A stretch of DNA of 50,008 bases, taken from positions 1-50,008 of the forward strand of contig JANXOP010000420.1 of the NCBI GenBank assembly GCA_025357755.1. The letters run 5' to 3'. The DNA is from Kofleriaceae bacterium. GTDB lineage: Bacteria > Myxococcota_A > Polyangia > Haliangiales > Haliangiaceae. The notes under the pieces were generated by a model. It saw only the letters and a list, made by a program, of their open reading frames with translations, had not been told where the DNA came from and searched no databases. Every line of letters begins with the position of its first letter. The stretch's first letter is position 1. Below, piece by piece: positions 26,930-37,154 of the stretch. A program made the position numbers and the translations under genes.

Positions 26930-29242
26930 TCAATTCTTAGGTGTCAGACCCATCTCTTTGACGAGATGGTCCGCGCCGTCGAGCGTGTCCATCGTCCAGA
27001 TCATGTAGCGAGCATCGACCTGGATCGTGCGGGTCGTAGCGCCGTTGAACACGATGTCCGAGGCGAGGCCTTCCTTGTTGCCGTCGAACGCGAGGCCGAC
27101 GAGCTCGCCCTTGTTGTTGAGCGTGCACGAACCGGAGTTGCCGCCGGTGATATCGAGATCCGATTCGAAGTTGATCGGCAGGTCACCGCCGAGGCTCGGA
27201 TCCGCGTACGGGCCGAACTTCTTGGCCTTGATCGCCTCGAGCAACTTCTTCGGCGAGTTGAACGGCTCCTTGCCGGTGTCCTTCGCGAGGATCTGCGACG
27301 CGACCGTGAACGGCCCATCGGCGAGCTCGCGAGAATCAGGCTTGAGCGACTTCACGGTGCCGTACGTGATGCGCAGCGTGCTGTTCGCATCGGGCGCGAG
27401 CGCACCACCGAGGACTTCCTTCTCGGCTTCGACGTAGAGCGGCGTCACGAGGATCGCTTCGCCGGTGCGTGCGTCGCGCTTCTTCTCCTCGGCCTTGTAG
27501 GTCGTCCAGATCCGCTGCGCGGCCTGGATGAACGGATCCTTCGAGGCCTTGAGCTGCGCGGGAGTACCCTTCTCGAGCAGCTCCATGCGGAGCTTGACGT
27601 CTTCGATCGCGGGCGCCTTGTACCAGGCGTCGAGCGTCTTCTCGATCAGCGCCTCGTCGAGCTTCGCGCCCTTCTTCGTACCGAGCAGTGTCGCGAGCCA
27701 CGGCCGATCCGCCTCGTCGAGCTGGAGTGCGCGCATCAGCGAGAGCTTGAAGCCGGCGCGATCGAGGACCGCGTCGTACTGCTTCGCGAACTGCTTCTGG
27801 CCACCCTTGGCGCGCTCCAGGTCGCGCTGCTGATAGCCGGGCTTGCGATCCGCATCCTTCTTGCCGCGCTCCTCGGCCCACCGCGTGAGCGAGAGCGCGG
27901 TCGTCATCAAGCGCGAGCCACCGAATGCGTTACCTCGATCGAAATCGACGCGCGCCGTGCGGAACTCGTCGGCCTGGAGCGCATCGAGCTTCTCGATCGC
28001 GGCCTTGTAGTTCTCCTTGCCCGGCTGCGCTGCCCACTCGCGCGCCTTCTTGTCGAGGCTGTCCTTCTCCGCCATGAGGGCCGGGTTCTTCTGCATGCCC
28101 TGCAGGATGCCCTTGTACTTCTCGAGCGCGTTCTGGATGCTTTGCTTGCCGGTCGTCGCCTTGATCGAAATCTCGCCGGTGTCGGCGACGTGCGACTCGT
28201 ACATCTTGTAGCGCTCTTCGAGGTACGAGATCAGGTACGGGTAGGTCCACTCGAGATCGTGGTGGGTCGCCGCGGTGGTCGACGTGCGATTCGTACGGCC
28301 CGGGAATCCCGTCACCATCACGAAGTCGTTCGGCTTGAGGCCGGCGGTGGTGACATGGATCCAGTGCTTCGGCTGGTACGGCACGTTGTCCTTCGAGTAC
28401 TCGGCCGGCTGACCATCCTTGCCGACGTACGCGCGATAGAACGACCAATCGCCGGTGTGGCGCGGCCACTCCCAGTTATCGATCTCGCCACCGTAATCAC
28501 CGACGGAGCGCGCCGGCACGTAGACGAGCCGGACATCCTTGATCTCGAGGTTCTCGATCAGCTGGTACATGCCGCCGCCGAAGAAGCTGCTGACCTGGCA
28601 GCGCACGCTCGGGCGATCCTTCTCGCACGCGGCGAGGAGCTGCTTCTCGCGCTTCTCCTGCTCCTCTTTGCGCGCGACCGGATCCTTGATCGCGTCGAGG
28701 CCGTCGCGCATCTCCTTGGTGACGTCCTTGTAGCCCTGGACAACCGTGACGTGCTGCGCCGGTCCCGCGGTCGGCTCGTCCGCCTTGGTCTTTGCGAGGA
28801 AGCCATTCTCGACGAGGTTGTTCTCCGGCGTCGAGTTGAGCTGGAGCGCGCCCTGAACGCAGTGATGGTTCGTGACGATCAAGCCCTCGGGCGAGACGAA
28901 CGTCGCCGAGCAACCACCGAGCGACACGACCGCAGCGAGCGGATCCGAGAGCGGATCGGCGAGCGTCTTCGCAGCGAGCTTGACGCCCATCTTCGCGAAG
29001 TTCTCGGTGTGCTGCGGCAGCAGCATCTGCGATGGCATCCACATGCCACCGGGATCGGTGAACGATTTGCGGAATGCCGCGGTCGGATCGTTCGAGACCT
29101 GATCGTCGATCGCCGCGCCGTGAACCTCACCGGGCTTGGACACGTGCTTCGAATTGCCGAGCTCGTTCTCGGACGTGACGGGCTTGGAGCTCCCGCCGCA
29201 GGCAGCCAGCAGGGCCGCACAAAACAATGCATTCCGCTTCAT
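26930..29242 (-). CDS. S46 family dipeptidyl-peptidase (DPP7/DPP11-like), predicted lipoprotein
   Basis: 770 aa, within the family's usual 700-770. The N-terminus has a lipoprotein signal (MKRNALFCAALLAACGGS), so it is probably outer-membrane or periplasmic. The catalytic triad is visible: His in LIVTNHHCVQG (near residue 125), Asp in GGEIDNWEWPRHTGDWSFYR (near 255) and Ser in ITGGNSGSCTLN (near 703). The residue after FD in GLAFDGNKEG is Gly, as in DPP7 (hydrophobic P1), rather than Arg as in Asp/Glu-specific DPP11. It removes dipeptides from peptide N-termini, fitting protein-feeding predators or scavengers. ATG 29242 has a TATGGC hexamer 6 nt upstream. Confidence 0.94.
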   Translation of the reverse strand: MKRNALFCAALLAACGGSSKPVTSENELGNSKHVSKPGEVHGAAIDDQVSNDPTAAFRKSFTDPGGMWMPSQMLLPQHTENFAKMGVKLAAKTLADPLSDPLAAVVSLGGCSATFVSPEGLIVTNHHCVQGALQLNSTPENNLVENGFLAKTKADEPTAGPAQHVTVVQGYKDVTKEMRDGLDAIKDPVARKEEQEKREKQLLAACEKDRPSVRCQVSSFFGGGMYQLIENLEIKDVRLVYVPARSVGDYGGEIDNWEWPRHTGDWSFYRAYVGKDGQPAEYSKDNVPYQPKHWIHVTTAGLKPNDFVMVTGFPGRTNRTSTTAATHHDLEWTYPYLISYLEERYKMYESHVADTGEISIKATTGKQSIQNALEKYKGILQGMQKNPALMAEKDSLDKKAREWAAQPGKENYKAAIEKLDALQADEFRTARVDFDRGNAFGGSRLMTTALSLTRWAEERGKKDADRKPGYQQRDLERAKGGQKQFAKQYDAVLDRAGFKLSLMRALQLDEADRPWLATLLGTKKGAKLDEALIEKTLDAWYKAPAIEDVKLRMELLEKGTPAQLKASKDPFIQAAQRIWTTYKAEEKKRDARTGEAILVTPLYVEAEKEVLGGALAPDANSTLRITYGTVKSLKPDSRELADGPFTVASQILAKDTGKEPFNSPKKLLEAIKAKKFGPYADPSLGGDLPINFESDLDITGGNSGSCTLNNKGELVGLAFDGNKEGLASDIVFNGATTRTIQVDARYMIWTMDTLDGADHLVKEMGLTPKN

Positions 29243-29329
29243 GCCGAGGCCATACCACCGATCGAGCGTGTCCGGAGTTGTAGGACGCTGACAAGCCTGC
29301 GACCTGGCTCCGCGGGACAGGGTGCGACA

Positions 29330-31363
29330 CTACTCGTCGAAGTTAAAGTTCGCGAAGAAGTTCGCGACCTCTTCGGTCGGGACCTTCTGCCGCGCCTCTT
29401 CGCCGAGGTCGCGGATCTCGAGTAGCTCGTCGGGGATCTCGAGCAAGAACCGCGAGGGCGTGCGGGGCATGATCCGGCCACGGCTGACGCGCGTCGTGGC
29501 CCGGGTCAGGTAGAGCTTGCGCTGCGCGCGCGTGATGCCCACGTAGCACAGCCGGCGCTCTTCGCTGACGTCGGTCGCATGATCGGCGTCCATCACGTCG
29601 GTCGCCTGCGGGTTGAGCGTGCGCGCGTGCGGCAGCAACTCCTCCTCGAGCCCGATCATGAAGCAGACCGGAAACTCCAGGCCCTTCGCACCGTGCAGCG
29701 TGGTCAAGACGACCTTCTCGCCTTCGGTGTCCTTCTTGTCGTCGTTGCTCGAATCGAGCGACATGTGGCGAAGATATTCGGCGAGCTTGTCCATGCCCTT
29801 GCCCTTGTCCATCCAGCGCTGGAGGGAGTTGAGCAGGCCTTGCACGTTATCGATCCGGCGCTGTGCGGCCGACAGGCTTGGCGAGGCGGCGCGAAGATCG
29901 TCGTAGAGCCCGATATCTTCGATCAGGCTCTTGGTCGAATCGACCAGGTTGTGGCCGTTCTCGATCCCGTTTCTCAGGCGCTCGACCGCGGTCTTGAACT
30001 TCTCGATGCCGGTCCGCGCCGGGCCCGTGACCTCGGTCGTCTCGAGCGCATCCCACATCGTCGCGCCCGAGCCGTGCGCCGTGGCGACCAGCTTGTCGAT
30101 CGATTGCGCGCCGACGCCGCGGGTCGGGTAGTTGATCACGCGGCGCAGCGCGAGCTCATCGCGAGGACTCACCGCGATGCGGAGATACGCGAGGATGTCT
30201 TTGACCTCCTTGCGCTCGTAGAATTGCTGGCCGCCATACATCACGTACGGAACTTCGTGCGTGCGCAGCTCCTCTTCGAGCAGCTTGGACTGGATATTCG
30301 AGCGATACAGGATCGCGATATCGCTCCACCGCCGGCCGGCCTTCACGAGCGTCACGATCTCGCGCGCGACCCACTGCGCTTCGGCCTCTGCCGTCGAAGC
30401 GACCGCGTGGGTGATCAATTCGCCATCGCCGAGCTGCGACCACAGCGTCTTGCCGTGGCGGTCCTTGTTGTTCGCGATCACCGTATTCGCGGCCGCGAGG
30501 ATCGCTTTCGTCGAGCGGTAGTTCTGCTCGAGCTTCACGATCTTTGCGGTCGGAAATAGCTTGTCGAACCCGAGGATGTTGGAAGGGTCGGCCCCGCGCC
30601 ACGAGTAGATCGATTGATCGTCATCACCGACGACGACGAGGTTGTTGTGTTTCTGGATGAGCGCCTGGACCATGCGCAGCTGCGCGCGGTTCGTATCCTG
30701 GAATTCGTCGACCATCACGTACTGGAACTTCGAGCTCCAGCGTTCGCGTGCCTCGGCATCTTTTTCCCAGAGCCGCACGGGCTCGACGATCAGATCATCG
30801 AAGTCGAAGGCCGCGCACGAGCGCAGTTGCTCCTGATACTTCGGATACACGTGTACGGTCATCGCGTCGTAGTCGTCGGCCGGATTGCCCTTGAACTCGT
30901 CCGGGCCGATGAACGCATTCTTCGCGAGCGAGATCCGGGCGAGGATCGCCTTCGCATCGAGCCGACGATCGCCATCGTGGATCGAGCGCATCGCTTCGCG
31001 GATCAGGCCCATCTGATCGGAGCCGTCGTAGATCACGAACCCGCGCGGCACGCCGAGCGCCTTGCGTTCGGTGCGCAGGACCTGGAGCCCGAGTGCGTGG
31101 AACGTACCGATCGTGAGCTTGCTCGCGACACTGCGGTTGTTGACGAGGTGGCCGACGCGCTCGCGCATCTCCTCGGCGGCCTTGTTCGTGAACGTGACGG
31201 CGCAGATCGCCTCGGGTGGCACGCCTTGATCGAGCAGGTGCGCGATCCGGAACGTGATCACGCGGGTCTTGCCCGAGCCCGCGCCTGCCAGGATCAGGAG
31301 CGGTCCCGCGCCATGCCCCGCCGCTTCCCGCTGCGGCGGATTGAGCTTGCCGAGATCGACCAC
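29330..31363 (-). CDS. UvrD/PcrA/Rep-type superfamily 1 DNA helicase
   Basis: 677 aa. Full SF1A motif set in order: Q motif LNPPQREAAGH, Walker A LAGAGSGKTRVI, motif Ia CAVTFTNKAAEEM, II MVDEFQDTN, III VVGDDDQSIYSWRGA, IV KLEQNYRST, V TTLHGAKGLEFPVCFMIGLE and VI ERRLCYVGITRAQ. It unwinds DNA 3'-5' in excision repair or replication restart. It lacks the C-terminal Tudor-like region typical of PcrA and ends in FFANFNFDE. GTG 31363. 87 bp separate it from the peptidase gene downstream on the same strand. Confidence 0.94.
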   Translation of the reverse strand: MVDLGKLNPPQREAAGHGAGPLLILAGAGSGKTRVITFRIAHLLDQGVPPEAICAVTFTNKAAEEMRERVGHLVNNRSVASKLTIGTFHALGLQVLRTERKALGVPRGFVIYDGSDQMGLIREAMRSIHDGDRRLDAKAILARISLAKNAFIGPDEFKGNPADDYDAMTVHVYPKYQEQLRSCAAFDFDDLIVEPVRLWEKDAEARERWSSKFQYVMVDEFQDTNRAQLRMVQALIQKHNNLVVVGDDDQSIYSWRGADPSNILGFDKLFPTAKIVKLEQNYRSTKAILAAANTVIANNKDRHGKTLWSQLGDGELITHAVASTAEAEAQWVAREIVTLVKAGRRWSDIAILYRSNIQSKLLEEELRTHEVPYVMYGGQQFYERKEVKDILAYLRIAVSPRDELALRRVINYPTRGVGAQSIDKLVATAHGSGATMWDALETTEVTGPARTGIEKFKTAVERLRNGIENGHNLVDSTKSLIEDIGLYDDLRAASPSLSAAQRRIDNVQGLLNSLQRWMDKGKGMDKLAEYLRHMSLDSSNDDKKDTEGEKVVLTTLHGAKGLEFPVCFMIGLEEELLPHARTLNPQATDVMDADHATDVSEERRLCYVGITRAQRKLYLTRATTRVSRGRIMPRTPSRFLLEIPDELLEIRDLGEEARQKVPTEEVANFFANFNFDE

Positions 31364-31390
31364 GGGCCCGGCACGCTATACGATCCGAGC
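31364..31390. promoter_or_regulatory. Bidirectional leaderless-type promoter
   Basis: 27 bp between divergent starts. Plus TACGAT (31379-31384), 6 nt before GTG 31391. Minus TAGCGT (31378-31373), 9 nt before GTG 31363. The two hexamers abut. Confidence 0.5.
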
Positions 31391-31930
31391 GTGGATCGCT
31401 ACGAGCGACTCGTCGCTGCGTTACGCGACGAGCTGCCCGGGTTCCGGATCGTTCGCAAGGATCGGTCGCGCCTGCACCGCGCGATCGATCGCGTGCTCCT
31501 GGTCGTGACGTTCGGTCAGATGCGGACCTATCTGACGGGCTACCAGACCACGATCGGCAAGACGCTCTACGTGACGAGCGATTGGGACGACTGGACCGCG
31601 GATCGGCGCTACGTGACCCTGCGCCACGAGGCCGTCCACCTCCGGCAGTTCCGGAGGTACTCGCTCCCGGTGATGGCGGTCCTGTACATCCTCGTCCCGC
31701 TCCCGATGGGCCTGGCCTACTTCCGGGCCCGGTTCGAACAGGAGGCCTACGCCGAGACGATCCGTGCGGCCGCCGAGGTCTGGGGCCCGGCCGTGCCGAG
31801 GGAGCCGGCGTACCGAGCTCGGATCATCTCGCAGTTCACCGGACCCGCGTACGGGTGGATGTGGCCGTTCAGGAAGAGCCTCGGTCGTTGGTACGACCAG
31901 CTCCTGGCGGGCCTCGATGATGAGCGTTAA
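31391..31930 (+). CDS. Predicted membrane-associated HEXXH (zincin-like) protein
   Basis: 179 aa. A HEAVH motif ([15 protein letters not shown], near residues 81-85) has the HEXXH zinc-metalloprotease signature. A Glu about 35 residues downstream ([13 protein letters not shown]) is placed as a possible third ligand, as in gluzincins. Between them is one hydrophobic helix ([20 protein letters not shown]). No signal peptide precedes it, so membrane topology is uncertain. I do not recognise a named family. It lies 14 bp upstream of an Hsp70-like gene on the same strand, so a chaperone/protease pairing is conceivable. GTG start with TACGAT 6 nt upstream. Confidence 0.62.
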   Translation: MDRYERLVAALRDELPGFRIVRKDRSRLHRAIDRVLLVVTFGQMRTYLTGYQTTIGKTLYVTSDWDDWTADRRYVTLRHEAVHLRQFRRYSLPVMAVLYILVPLPMGLAYFRARFEQEAYAETIRAAAEVWGPAVPREPAYRARIISQFTGPAYGWMWPFRKSLGRWYDQLLAGLDDER

Positions 31931-31944
31931 TCTGGGGCGTCGCT

Positions 31945-34443
31945 GTGGCTGATCCGATCGTAGGCATCGATCTTGGTACGTCGAACACCGTCGTCGCTCA
32001 CGCGGACGAGGGTGGCACGGTCCACGTGTTGCCCGACGAGAGCGGCTACAAGATCCACCCCTCCGTCGTGTCCTTCCACCCGAACGGCGGCGTCGTCGTC
32101 GGGGCCGCTGCAAAGCAGCGCAAGGTCATCGATCCGAAGAACACGATCTACTCGGTCAAGCGGCTGATCGGGCGCACGTACAACGCGCCCGAGGTCCAGA
32201 TCGCGAAGACCCGCATGCCCTTCCAGATCAAGGAAGGCCCGAACCAGCAGCCGCTCGTCGTCACGCGCGGTGGCGAGTTCGCGGTGCCCGAGGTCTCCGC
32301 GATCGTGCTGGATTACGCGCGCAACGTGGCGGCCGCACAGCTCGGCGTGCCGGTGAATCGCGCCGTCGTCACGGTGCCCGCGAGCTTCAACGATGCACAG
32401 CGCTCGGCGACTGCCACCGCGGGCGCGATCGCCGGCCTCACCGTCGTGCGCGTGCTCAACGAGCCGACCGCCGCCGCGCTCGCCTACGGCAACACCCGCA
32501 ACCTGAACGAGACCATCGCCGTGTTCGATTTCGGCGGCGGCACGTTCGACATCACCATCCTCAAGCTCCACGATCAGGTCTACGAGGTGCTCGGCACCGC
32601 CGGCGATACGTTCCTCGGCGGCGATGACCTCGACGAGCGCCTCGTCGATCGCATGGTCGAAAAGTTCCTCACCGAGAACCGCATCGATCTGCGCACGAAC
32701 GAGGTCTCGATGATGCGGCTCCGCGCCGTCGCCGAGCAGACCAAGATCGAGCTGTCGCGGCGGTCGCGAGCGGTCGTCCGGATCGACGAGATCGCGTACG
32801 GCGCGAAGGGCAAGCCGCTCGATCTCCAGATCGAGATCAAGCGCGACGAGTTCGTCAGCCAGGTCGCCGACCTGATCGATCGCACGTTCCCGGTGTGCCA
32901 GGAGGCGCTGTCGTTCGCCGGGTTATCCGTCGACAAGATCGACGACGTGATCCTGGTCGGCGGCACGACCAAGATCCCGTACGTCCGCGATCAAGTCGCG
33001 AAGTTCTTCGCACGCGCACCACGCACCGATATCAACCCGGAGGATGCCGTCGCGATCGGCGCCGGGCTGCAAGCTACCTCGCTCGAGCGGATCCTCAGCC
33101 GCAAGTCGCCGTCGAAGTCGATGGTGCAGGTCAACGAGCTCGATGGCGACACGACGAACACGCGGGAGCTAGATCCCGATGACTACACCGACGCGCAAGC
33201 GACGCGGCCCAAGAGCGAGCTCCCGGCGCCACCACCACTGACCGCCGAGGAAGACAGCATCCTCAGCCTGCTACCGCCAACCCCCGCCCCGCCCGCGAAT
33301 CGCAGTGGTCGGCCGCCGACGGCTGCGCCCGAGTACGATCGGCCCGCCGCGCGCGGCCAGCATCACGATCGGTTCGACGATCGCACGCCGGCCGCCGGTA
33401 CCGCCCCACTCGCCCGGATGACGAAGACCGGCATGAAGGCGCTCGCCACACCGGCCGTGGTGCCGCCGGTTGCACCATCGCCGAAGACCACGCAACCGAA
33501 GTTTCCGGCGCAGCAACCGATCACGCAGCCCCGTGGGTCGTCGAACCCCTCGAGCGCGAATCCGATCGTGCCGCCGCCCAGCGCGGTGGCGCCGAGCGCG
33601 GAGCCGCCCGATACGCAGGTCACGCGCTCACCCGCGCCGCCGCGCCCGACGACGGCGACCGCACCGTCGCTCGCCGCACCACCACCGTCGCCGGTCACGC
33701 AGCCGCGGGTCGCGGTCGCGCGACCTGCACAAGCTCCGACGATGATCATGACGCCGGCGCCGGCGTCTGCGCCCACCGCGGCGACGATGATGCTCGAGCT
33801 CGCTCCGGAGCCGTCGCCGGCCGCGACCGCGAAGGGCTTCAGTGCCCCGACGAGCAAACCGACGCAGCTCCTCGGTGCACAGCTGCAGCCCTCCGATACC
33901 GCGAAGATGCCGCCGGTTCAGGTCCCGAGCGCCGCGGCCACCGCACCCGGGTTCTTGCCTCCGCAGATGTTCCCGGTCCAGGTGTCACAAGCGAGCGTAC
34001 ATGCGCCGCTCGCGCCACTCGGTACCCGCAACCCAGTCGTCCTCGATGTCACGCCGCGCGGGCTCGGCATCGCGACGGTCGCCGGATACTGCGAAGAGCT
34101 GATCCGCCGCAACTCGCGCGTGCCGACCGAGATCCGCAAGTTGTTCACCACGTCGCGCGACGATCAGGACACGGTGCGGATCATCGTGTGCCAGGGTGAA
34201 TCACGCCGCCTCGAGACCAACGTCGTGATCGGCGATCTCACGCTCGAAGGATTGGCTGCAAAACCGCGGGGGGAGACCTCGATCGAGGTCACGTTCCAGC
34301 TCGATGCGTCCGGCATCCTGAACGTCCGCGCGCGCGATGCGAACACGGGTAAAGAGCAGCGCGCGTCGCTCGATCTCGTCGGTGCGATGCCGCAAGCCGA
34401 TGTCGATGCCTCGCGCGAGCGCGTGCAAGCGTTGCGACGGTAG
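31945..34443 (+). CDS. Hsp70 (DnaK-like) protein with ~300-residue Pro/Ala-rich linker and no lid
   Basis: 832 aa. Residues 1-375 form a complete Hsp70 ATPase domain: [71 protein letters not shown]. Residues about 385-690 are low-complexity, rich in Pro, Ala, Ser and Thr, and surely disordered. Residues 695-832 are a beta substrate-binding domain ([40 protein letters not shown]) that stops where the helical lid would begin. The normal 10-residue interdomain linker that transmits allostery is therefore replaced by about 300 residues. It probably serves a specialised, perhaps signalling or surface-assembly, role rather than general folding. No dnaJ or grpE nearby. Confidence 0.9.
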   Translation: MADPIVGIDLGTSNTVVAHADEGGTVHVLPDESGYKIHPSVVSFHPNGGVVVGAAAKQRKVIDPKNTIYSVKRLIGRTYNAPEVQIAKTRMPFQIKEGPNQQPLVVTRGGEFAVPEVSAIVLDYARNVAAAQLGVPVNRAVVTVPASFNDAQRSATATAGAIAGLTVVRVLNEPTAAALAYGNTRNLNETIAVFDFGGGTFDITILKLHDQVYEVLGTAGDTFLGGDDLDERLVDRMVEKFLTENRIDLRTNEVSMMRLRAVAEQTKIELSRRSRAVVRIDEIAYGAKGKPLDLQIEIKRDEFVSQVADLIDRTFPVCQEALSFAGLSVDKIDDVILVGGTTKIPYVRDQVAKFFARAPRTDINPEDAVAIGAGLQATSLERILSRKSPSKSMVQVNELDGDTTNTRELDPDDYTDAQATRPKSELPAPPPLTAEEDSILSLLPPTPAPPANRSGRPPTAAPEYDRPAARGQHHDRFDDRTPAAGTAPLARMTKTGMKALATPAVVPPVAPSPKTTQPKFPAQQPITQPRGSSNPSSANPIVPPPSAVAPSAEPPDTQVTRSPAPPRPTTATAPSLAAPPPSPVTQPRVAVARPAQAPTMIMTPAPASAPTAATMMLELAPEPSPAATAKGFSAPTSKPTQLLGAQLQPSDTAKMPPVQVPSAAATAPGFLPPQMFPVQVSQASVHAPLAPLGTRNPVVLDVTPRGLGIATVAGYCEELIRRNSRVPTEIRKLFTTSRDDQDTVRIIVCQGESRRLETNVVIGDLTLEGLAAKPRGETSIEVTFQLDASGILNVRARDANTGKEQRASLDLVGAMPQADVDASRERVQALRR

Positions 34444-34663
34444 CCACACGAAGCCAGCCGAGCACGCGAGCGCATGTGGCCCTCGATCGATCGCGACCCG
34501 CACGCGGCCCTCTGCAACAGCTTCTCGGCGATGAACGACAGCTGCTCGGGCAGGAGATCGAGACGTGCCACCGACCTCGATCTGCTTCGCGAGCGAGCAC
34601 GCGTCAAGAGCACGGTGGGCGACTGCCTGATGTCGTGCCCGCGAGCCTCGCGGCGCGGACTCG

Positions 34664-35893
34664 TCAGTCGCCGCCGTCTTCAGGATCGCCACCCTTTTTT
34701 ACCGGCGCACGCGACGATGATTTAGGCGCAGCTTCCTTCGCGTCTTCGGCAGCCTTGCGAGCAGGTGCGGGAGCGACCGCTTCTCCCGCGGGTTCGCCAC
34801 CACACCACGGCATCTTGAGTGCCTTCTTGGTTTCGGCGAGCGTGCGCGGGTCGACGACCGCGAGCTCGCCGAGGCGTTCCCCTTCGAGAGCGAACAAGAG
34901 GTTCTTCTTGCCCATCACCGCCGTGGCGCCGATCCATGGACCCGCAGCCTTCGCGATGCCGTCCTTGCACTTGTCGGTGACCTTGTCACCGTCGGCCCAG
35001 TACGCATCGATCTCGGAGGGCTTGCACGCGAGCTTCGCCGGCTTCCTCACCGCCTTGGTCCGCTTGCCGGTCTCGAGCTCGTAGACCGTGAACGTGTCCA
35101 TGCCGTGATCGGCGAGGCCGATCTTGCCGCCATCGAGGACCGAGAACGAGCCCCGCTTGGTCGAGACCGGCTTCTCGTCCTTACCACCGAGCGCATTGAT
35201 CACGCCGGTCGTGGTGCCATCGGCCTTGAACACCCATGCGTTGCCATCGTTACCGCCCTCGACGACGATCGCGTCGCCGACGAAGTGGATCGCGGTGGCT
35301 TCGCCGCTGACGCCCTTGTCGCCCGCGATGCCAAAGGTCGAGAGATGCTTCTTCGAGGCCGCGTCGAAGAGGTGCACGTCCGTGCCCGCGAGCATCGCGA
35401 CCTTGGAGCTATCCGCATTCCACGACAGCTGGGCTGTGCCCGCCGCGTTCTTACCGGGCGAGCAGAACCCCATCGCACAACCATCGTGCAGCTTCGCCGA
35501 GATGCTGTGACCGGGTTGCGGCGCGGGCTCCTGATAGAGGATGGGCACCGAGCCGTCGCCCATGTTCTTGAGGTCGACCTTCCAGCATCCGACCGGCCCG
35601 AGCAGCCGGGTGCCGTCGCCATCGATCGCACACAGGACCGCATCCGCACCGACACTCGCGAGCTCGAGTTTCGGCGCGCCTTGTTGTTTGAGTGCGGTTG
35701 GCAGGCAGTTGGAGCCCTCCGGGACGATCGCGAGCCGAGCGGATTTCCGCTTCATCTCGCGCGACGCCTCGGTCTCCTCGGGAGGCTTTTGCATCGATTC
35801 CTCCTTCGGTTTCGGCTTCTTCACCTTCTTGTCACCGCCACCACACGCCGCGAGGAAGATCAGGGACGCAGCGAGGCTGCGATGGCTCACCAT
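34664..35893 (-). CDS. Predicted lipoprotein with WD/beta-propeller-like repeats
   Basis: 409 aa from ATG 35893, chosen because MVSHRSLAASLIFLAACGGG is a clear lipoprotein signal (lipobox LAAC); an upstream in-frame start at 36034 would bury it. After a Lys/Glu/Pro linker the body has repeating strand segments: AQLSWNADSSKVAMLAGTDV, DAIVVEGGNDGNAWVFKADG, GSFSVLDGGKIGLADHGMDT and LLFALEGERLGELAVVDPRT. These suggest a propeller of four or more blades. The C-terminus is a low-complexity Ala/Lys tail. The ~220 bp between its stop and the Hsp70 stop show no convincing gene. Confidence 0.7.
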   Translation of the reverse strand: MVSHRSLAASLIFLAACGGGDKKVKKPKPKEESMQKPPEETEASREMKRKSARLAIVPEGSNCLPTALKQQGAPKLELASVGADAVLCAIDGDGTRLLGPVGCWKVDLKNMGDGSVPILYQEPAPQPGHSISAKLHDGCAMGFCSPGKNAAGTAQLSWNADSSKVAMLAGTDVHLFDAASKKHLSTFGIAGDKGVSGEATAIHFVGDAIVVEGGNDGNAWVFKADGTTTGVINALGGKDEKPVSTKRGSFSVLDGGKIGLADHGMDTFTVYELETGKRTKAVRKPAKLACKPSEIDAYWADGDKVTDKCKDGIAKAAGPWIGATAVMGKKNLLFALEGERLGELAVVDPRTLAETKKALKMPWCGGEPAGEAVAPAPARKAAEDAKEAAPKSSSRAPVKKGGDPEDGGD

Positions 35894-35937
35894 GGCGATG
35901 ATTGTGCGATCGCGACCAGGCTGATACAAGGTGCTGA

Positions 35938-36537
35938 GTGCCACGTCGCAAGCGGATCGAGCGCACCACGAAAGAGACCCAGATAACGCTGGAGCTCGAC
36001 CTCGATGGTTCGGGTGTACGCAGCATCGCGACACCGGTGCCTTTCCTGACGCACATGCTGGACGCCTTCGCGAAGCACGGCGTGTTCGACCTGACGGTCC
36101 AGGCGGCCGGCGATACCGAGATCGATGCGCACCACACGGTGGAAGACATCGGCCTCGTCCTCGGCAATGCGTTCGAGCAAGCGCTCGGCGATCGCGCCGG
36201 TATCACGCGCTATGGCTCGGCCACGCTGCCGATGGACGAAGTGCTCGCTACCGTCGCGGTCGATTTCTGTGGTCGCCCGGCGTTCGTGTGGAACGTCGCG
36301 GGGCTCGACGGCAAGTGGATCGGGGGCTTCGATTGCGAGCTCGCGAAGGAGTTCTTCGCCGCGTTCGCGACCCGCGCTCAGTGCAATCTGCACGTGCTGC
36401 TCCACTACGGCGGGAACGCGCATCACACGATCGAATGCATCTTCAAGGCGTTCGCGCGGGCCTGTGACGCGGGCACGAAGATCGATCCTCGGTTGGGCGG
36501 TGCAGTCCCGTCGACCAAGGGTACATTGATCGCGTGA
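35938..36537 (+). CDS. hisB: Imidazoleglycerol-phosphate dehydratase
   Basis: 199 aa, monofunctional form without the histidinol-phosphatase domain. Dehydrates imidazoleglycerol phosphate in histidine synthesis. Metal-binding histidine motifs: [35 protein letters not shown] and [17 protein letters not shown], with the typical ending [18 protein letters not shown] start with TACAAG 7 nt upstream. First gene of a his operon; its stop overlaps hisH by 4 bp. Confidence 0.96.
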   Translation: MPRRKRIERTTKETQITLELDLDGSGVRSIATPVPFLTHMLDAFAKHGVFDLTVQAAGDTEIDAHHTVEDIGLVLGNAFEQALGDRAGITRYGSATLPMDEVLATVAVDFCGRPAFVWNVAGLDGKWIGGFDCELAKEFFAAFATRAQCNLHVLLHYGGNAHHTIECIFKAFARACDAGTKIDPRLGGAVPSTKGTLIA

Positions 36538-37154
36538 TCGCGATCGTCGACGTCTGCTCGGGCAACCTGCGATCGGTCGAGCGTGCGCTCGCGCATGTCG
36601 GAGCCGAGGTCGTGGTCACCCGCGACCCAGACATCGTCCGCCGCGCGGACAAGATCGTCGTCCCCGGTCAGGGTGCTTTCGGCGTGTTCATGAAGGCGCT
36701 CGAGGACCGCGGGCTCGGCGAGTGCCTTCGCGAGGCGATCGGCTCCGGCAAGCCGTACCTCGGTATCTGCCTCGGCATGCAGGTGCTCTTCGACCACTCC
36801 GAAGAAGGCGACGTCGCGGGCCTCGGCGTACTCGGCGGCAAGGTCGTGAGATTTCGCCCGCCCGCAACTCCCGAGGGGCACGCGCTCAAGGTCCCTCACA
36901 TGGGCTGGAACCGCGTCGCGATGAAGCAACCGGTCGCGGGCATCGCCGACGGAGCGCACGTCTATTTCGTGCACTCTTACTACTGCGTGCCGGCCGATCC
37001 GGAGGTCGTCGCGCTCGAGACCACCCACGGCATCACGTTCTGCGCCGCGATCCAGTCCGCGAACTTGTTGGCCTGTCAGTTCCATCCCGAGAAGAGCCAG
37101 CTCGTCGGCCTCGGCTTGCTCGAGACGTTCGTCTCGGGGGGCACGGCCGCGTGA
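36534..37154 (+). CDS. hisH: Imidazole glycerol phosphate synthase, glutaminase subunit
   Basis: 206 aa class I glutamine amidotransferase. Nucleophile Cys in [15 protein letters not shown], oxyanion strand VVPGQGAFG, and catalytic His-Glu in CQFHPEKSQ. Supplies ammonia to HisF through the HisF barrel. Starts with GTG inside the hisB stop (GTGA) and overlaps hisA the same way. Confidence 0.96.
   Translation: MIAIVDVCSGNLRSVERALAHVGAEVVVTRDPDIVRRADKIVVPGQGAFGVFMKALEDRGLGECLREAIGSGKPYLGICLGMQVLFDHSEEGDVAGLGVLGGKVVRFRPPATPEGHALKVPHMGWNRVAMKQPVAGIADGAHVYFVHSYYCVPADPEVVALETTHGITFCAAIQSANLLACQFHPEKSQLVGLGLLETFVSGGTAA

Noticed and set aside
26966..29425. 819-codon ORF on the + strand
   Set aside because: Antisense shadow of the S46 peptidase; the minus strand has the full catalytic triad and lipobox.
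34474..34725. 83-codon ORF after the Hsp70 gene
   Set aside because: No domain, no start signal, and it runs into the convergent lipoprotein; too weak to call in a ~220-bp gap.
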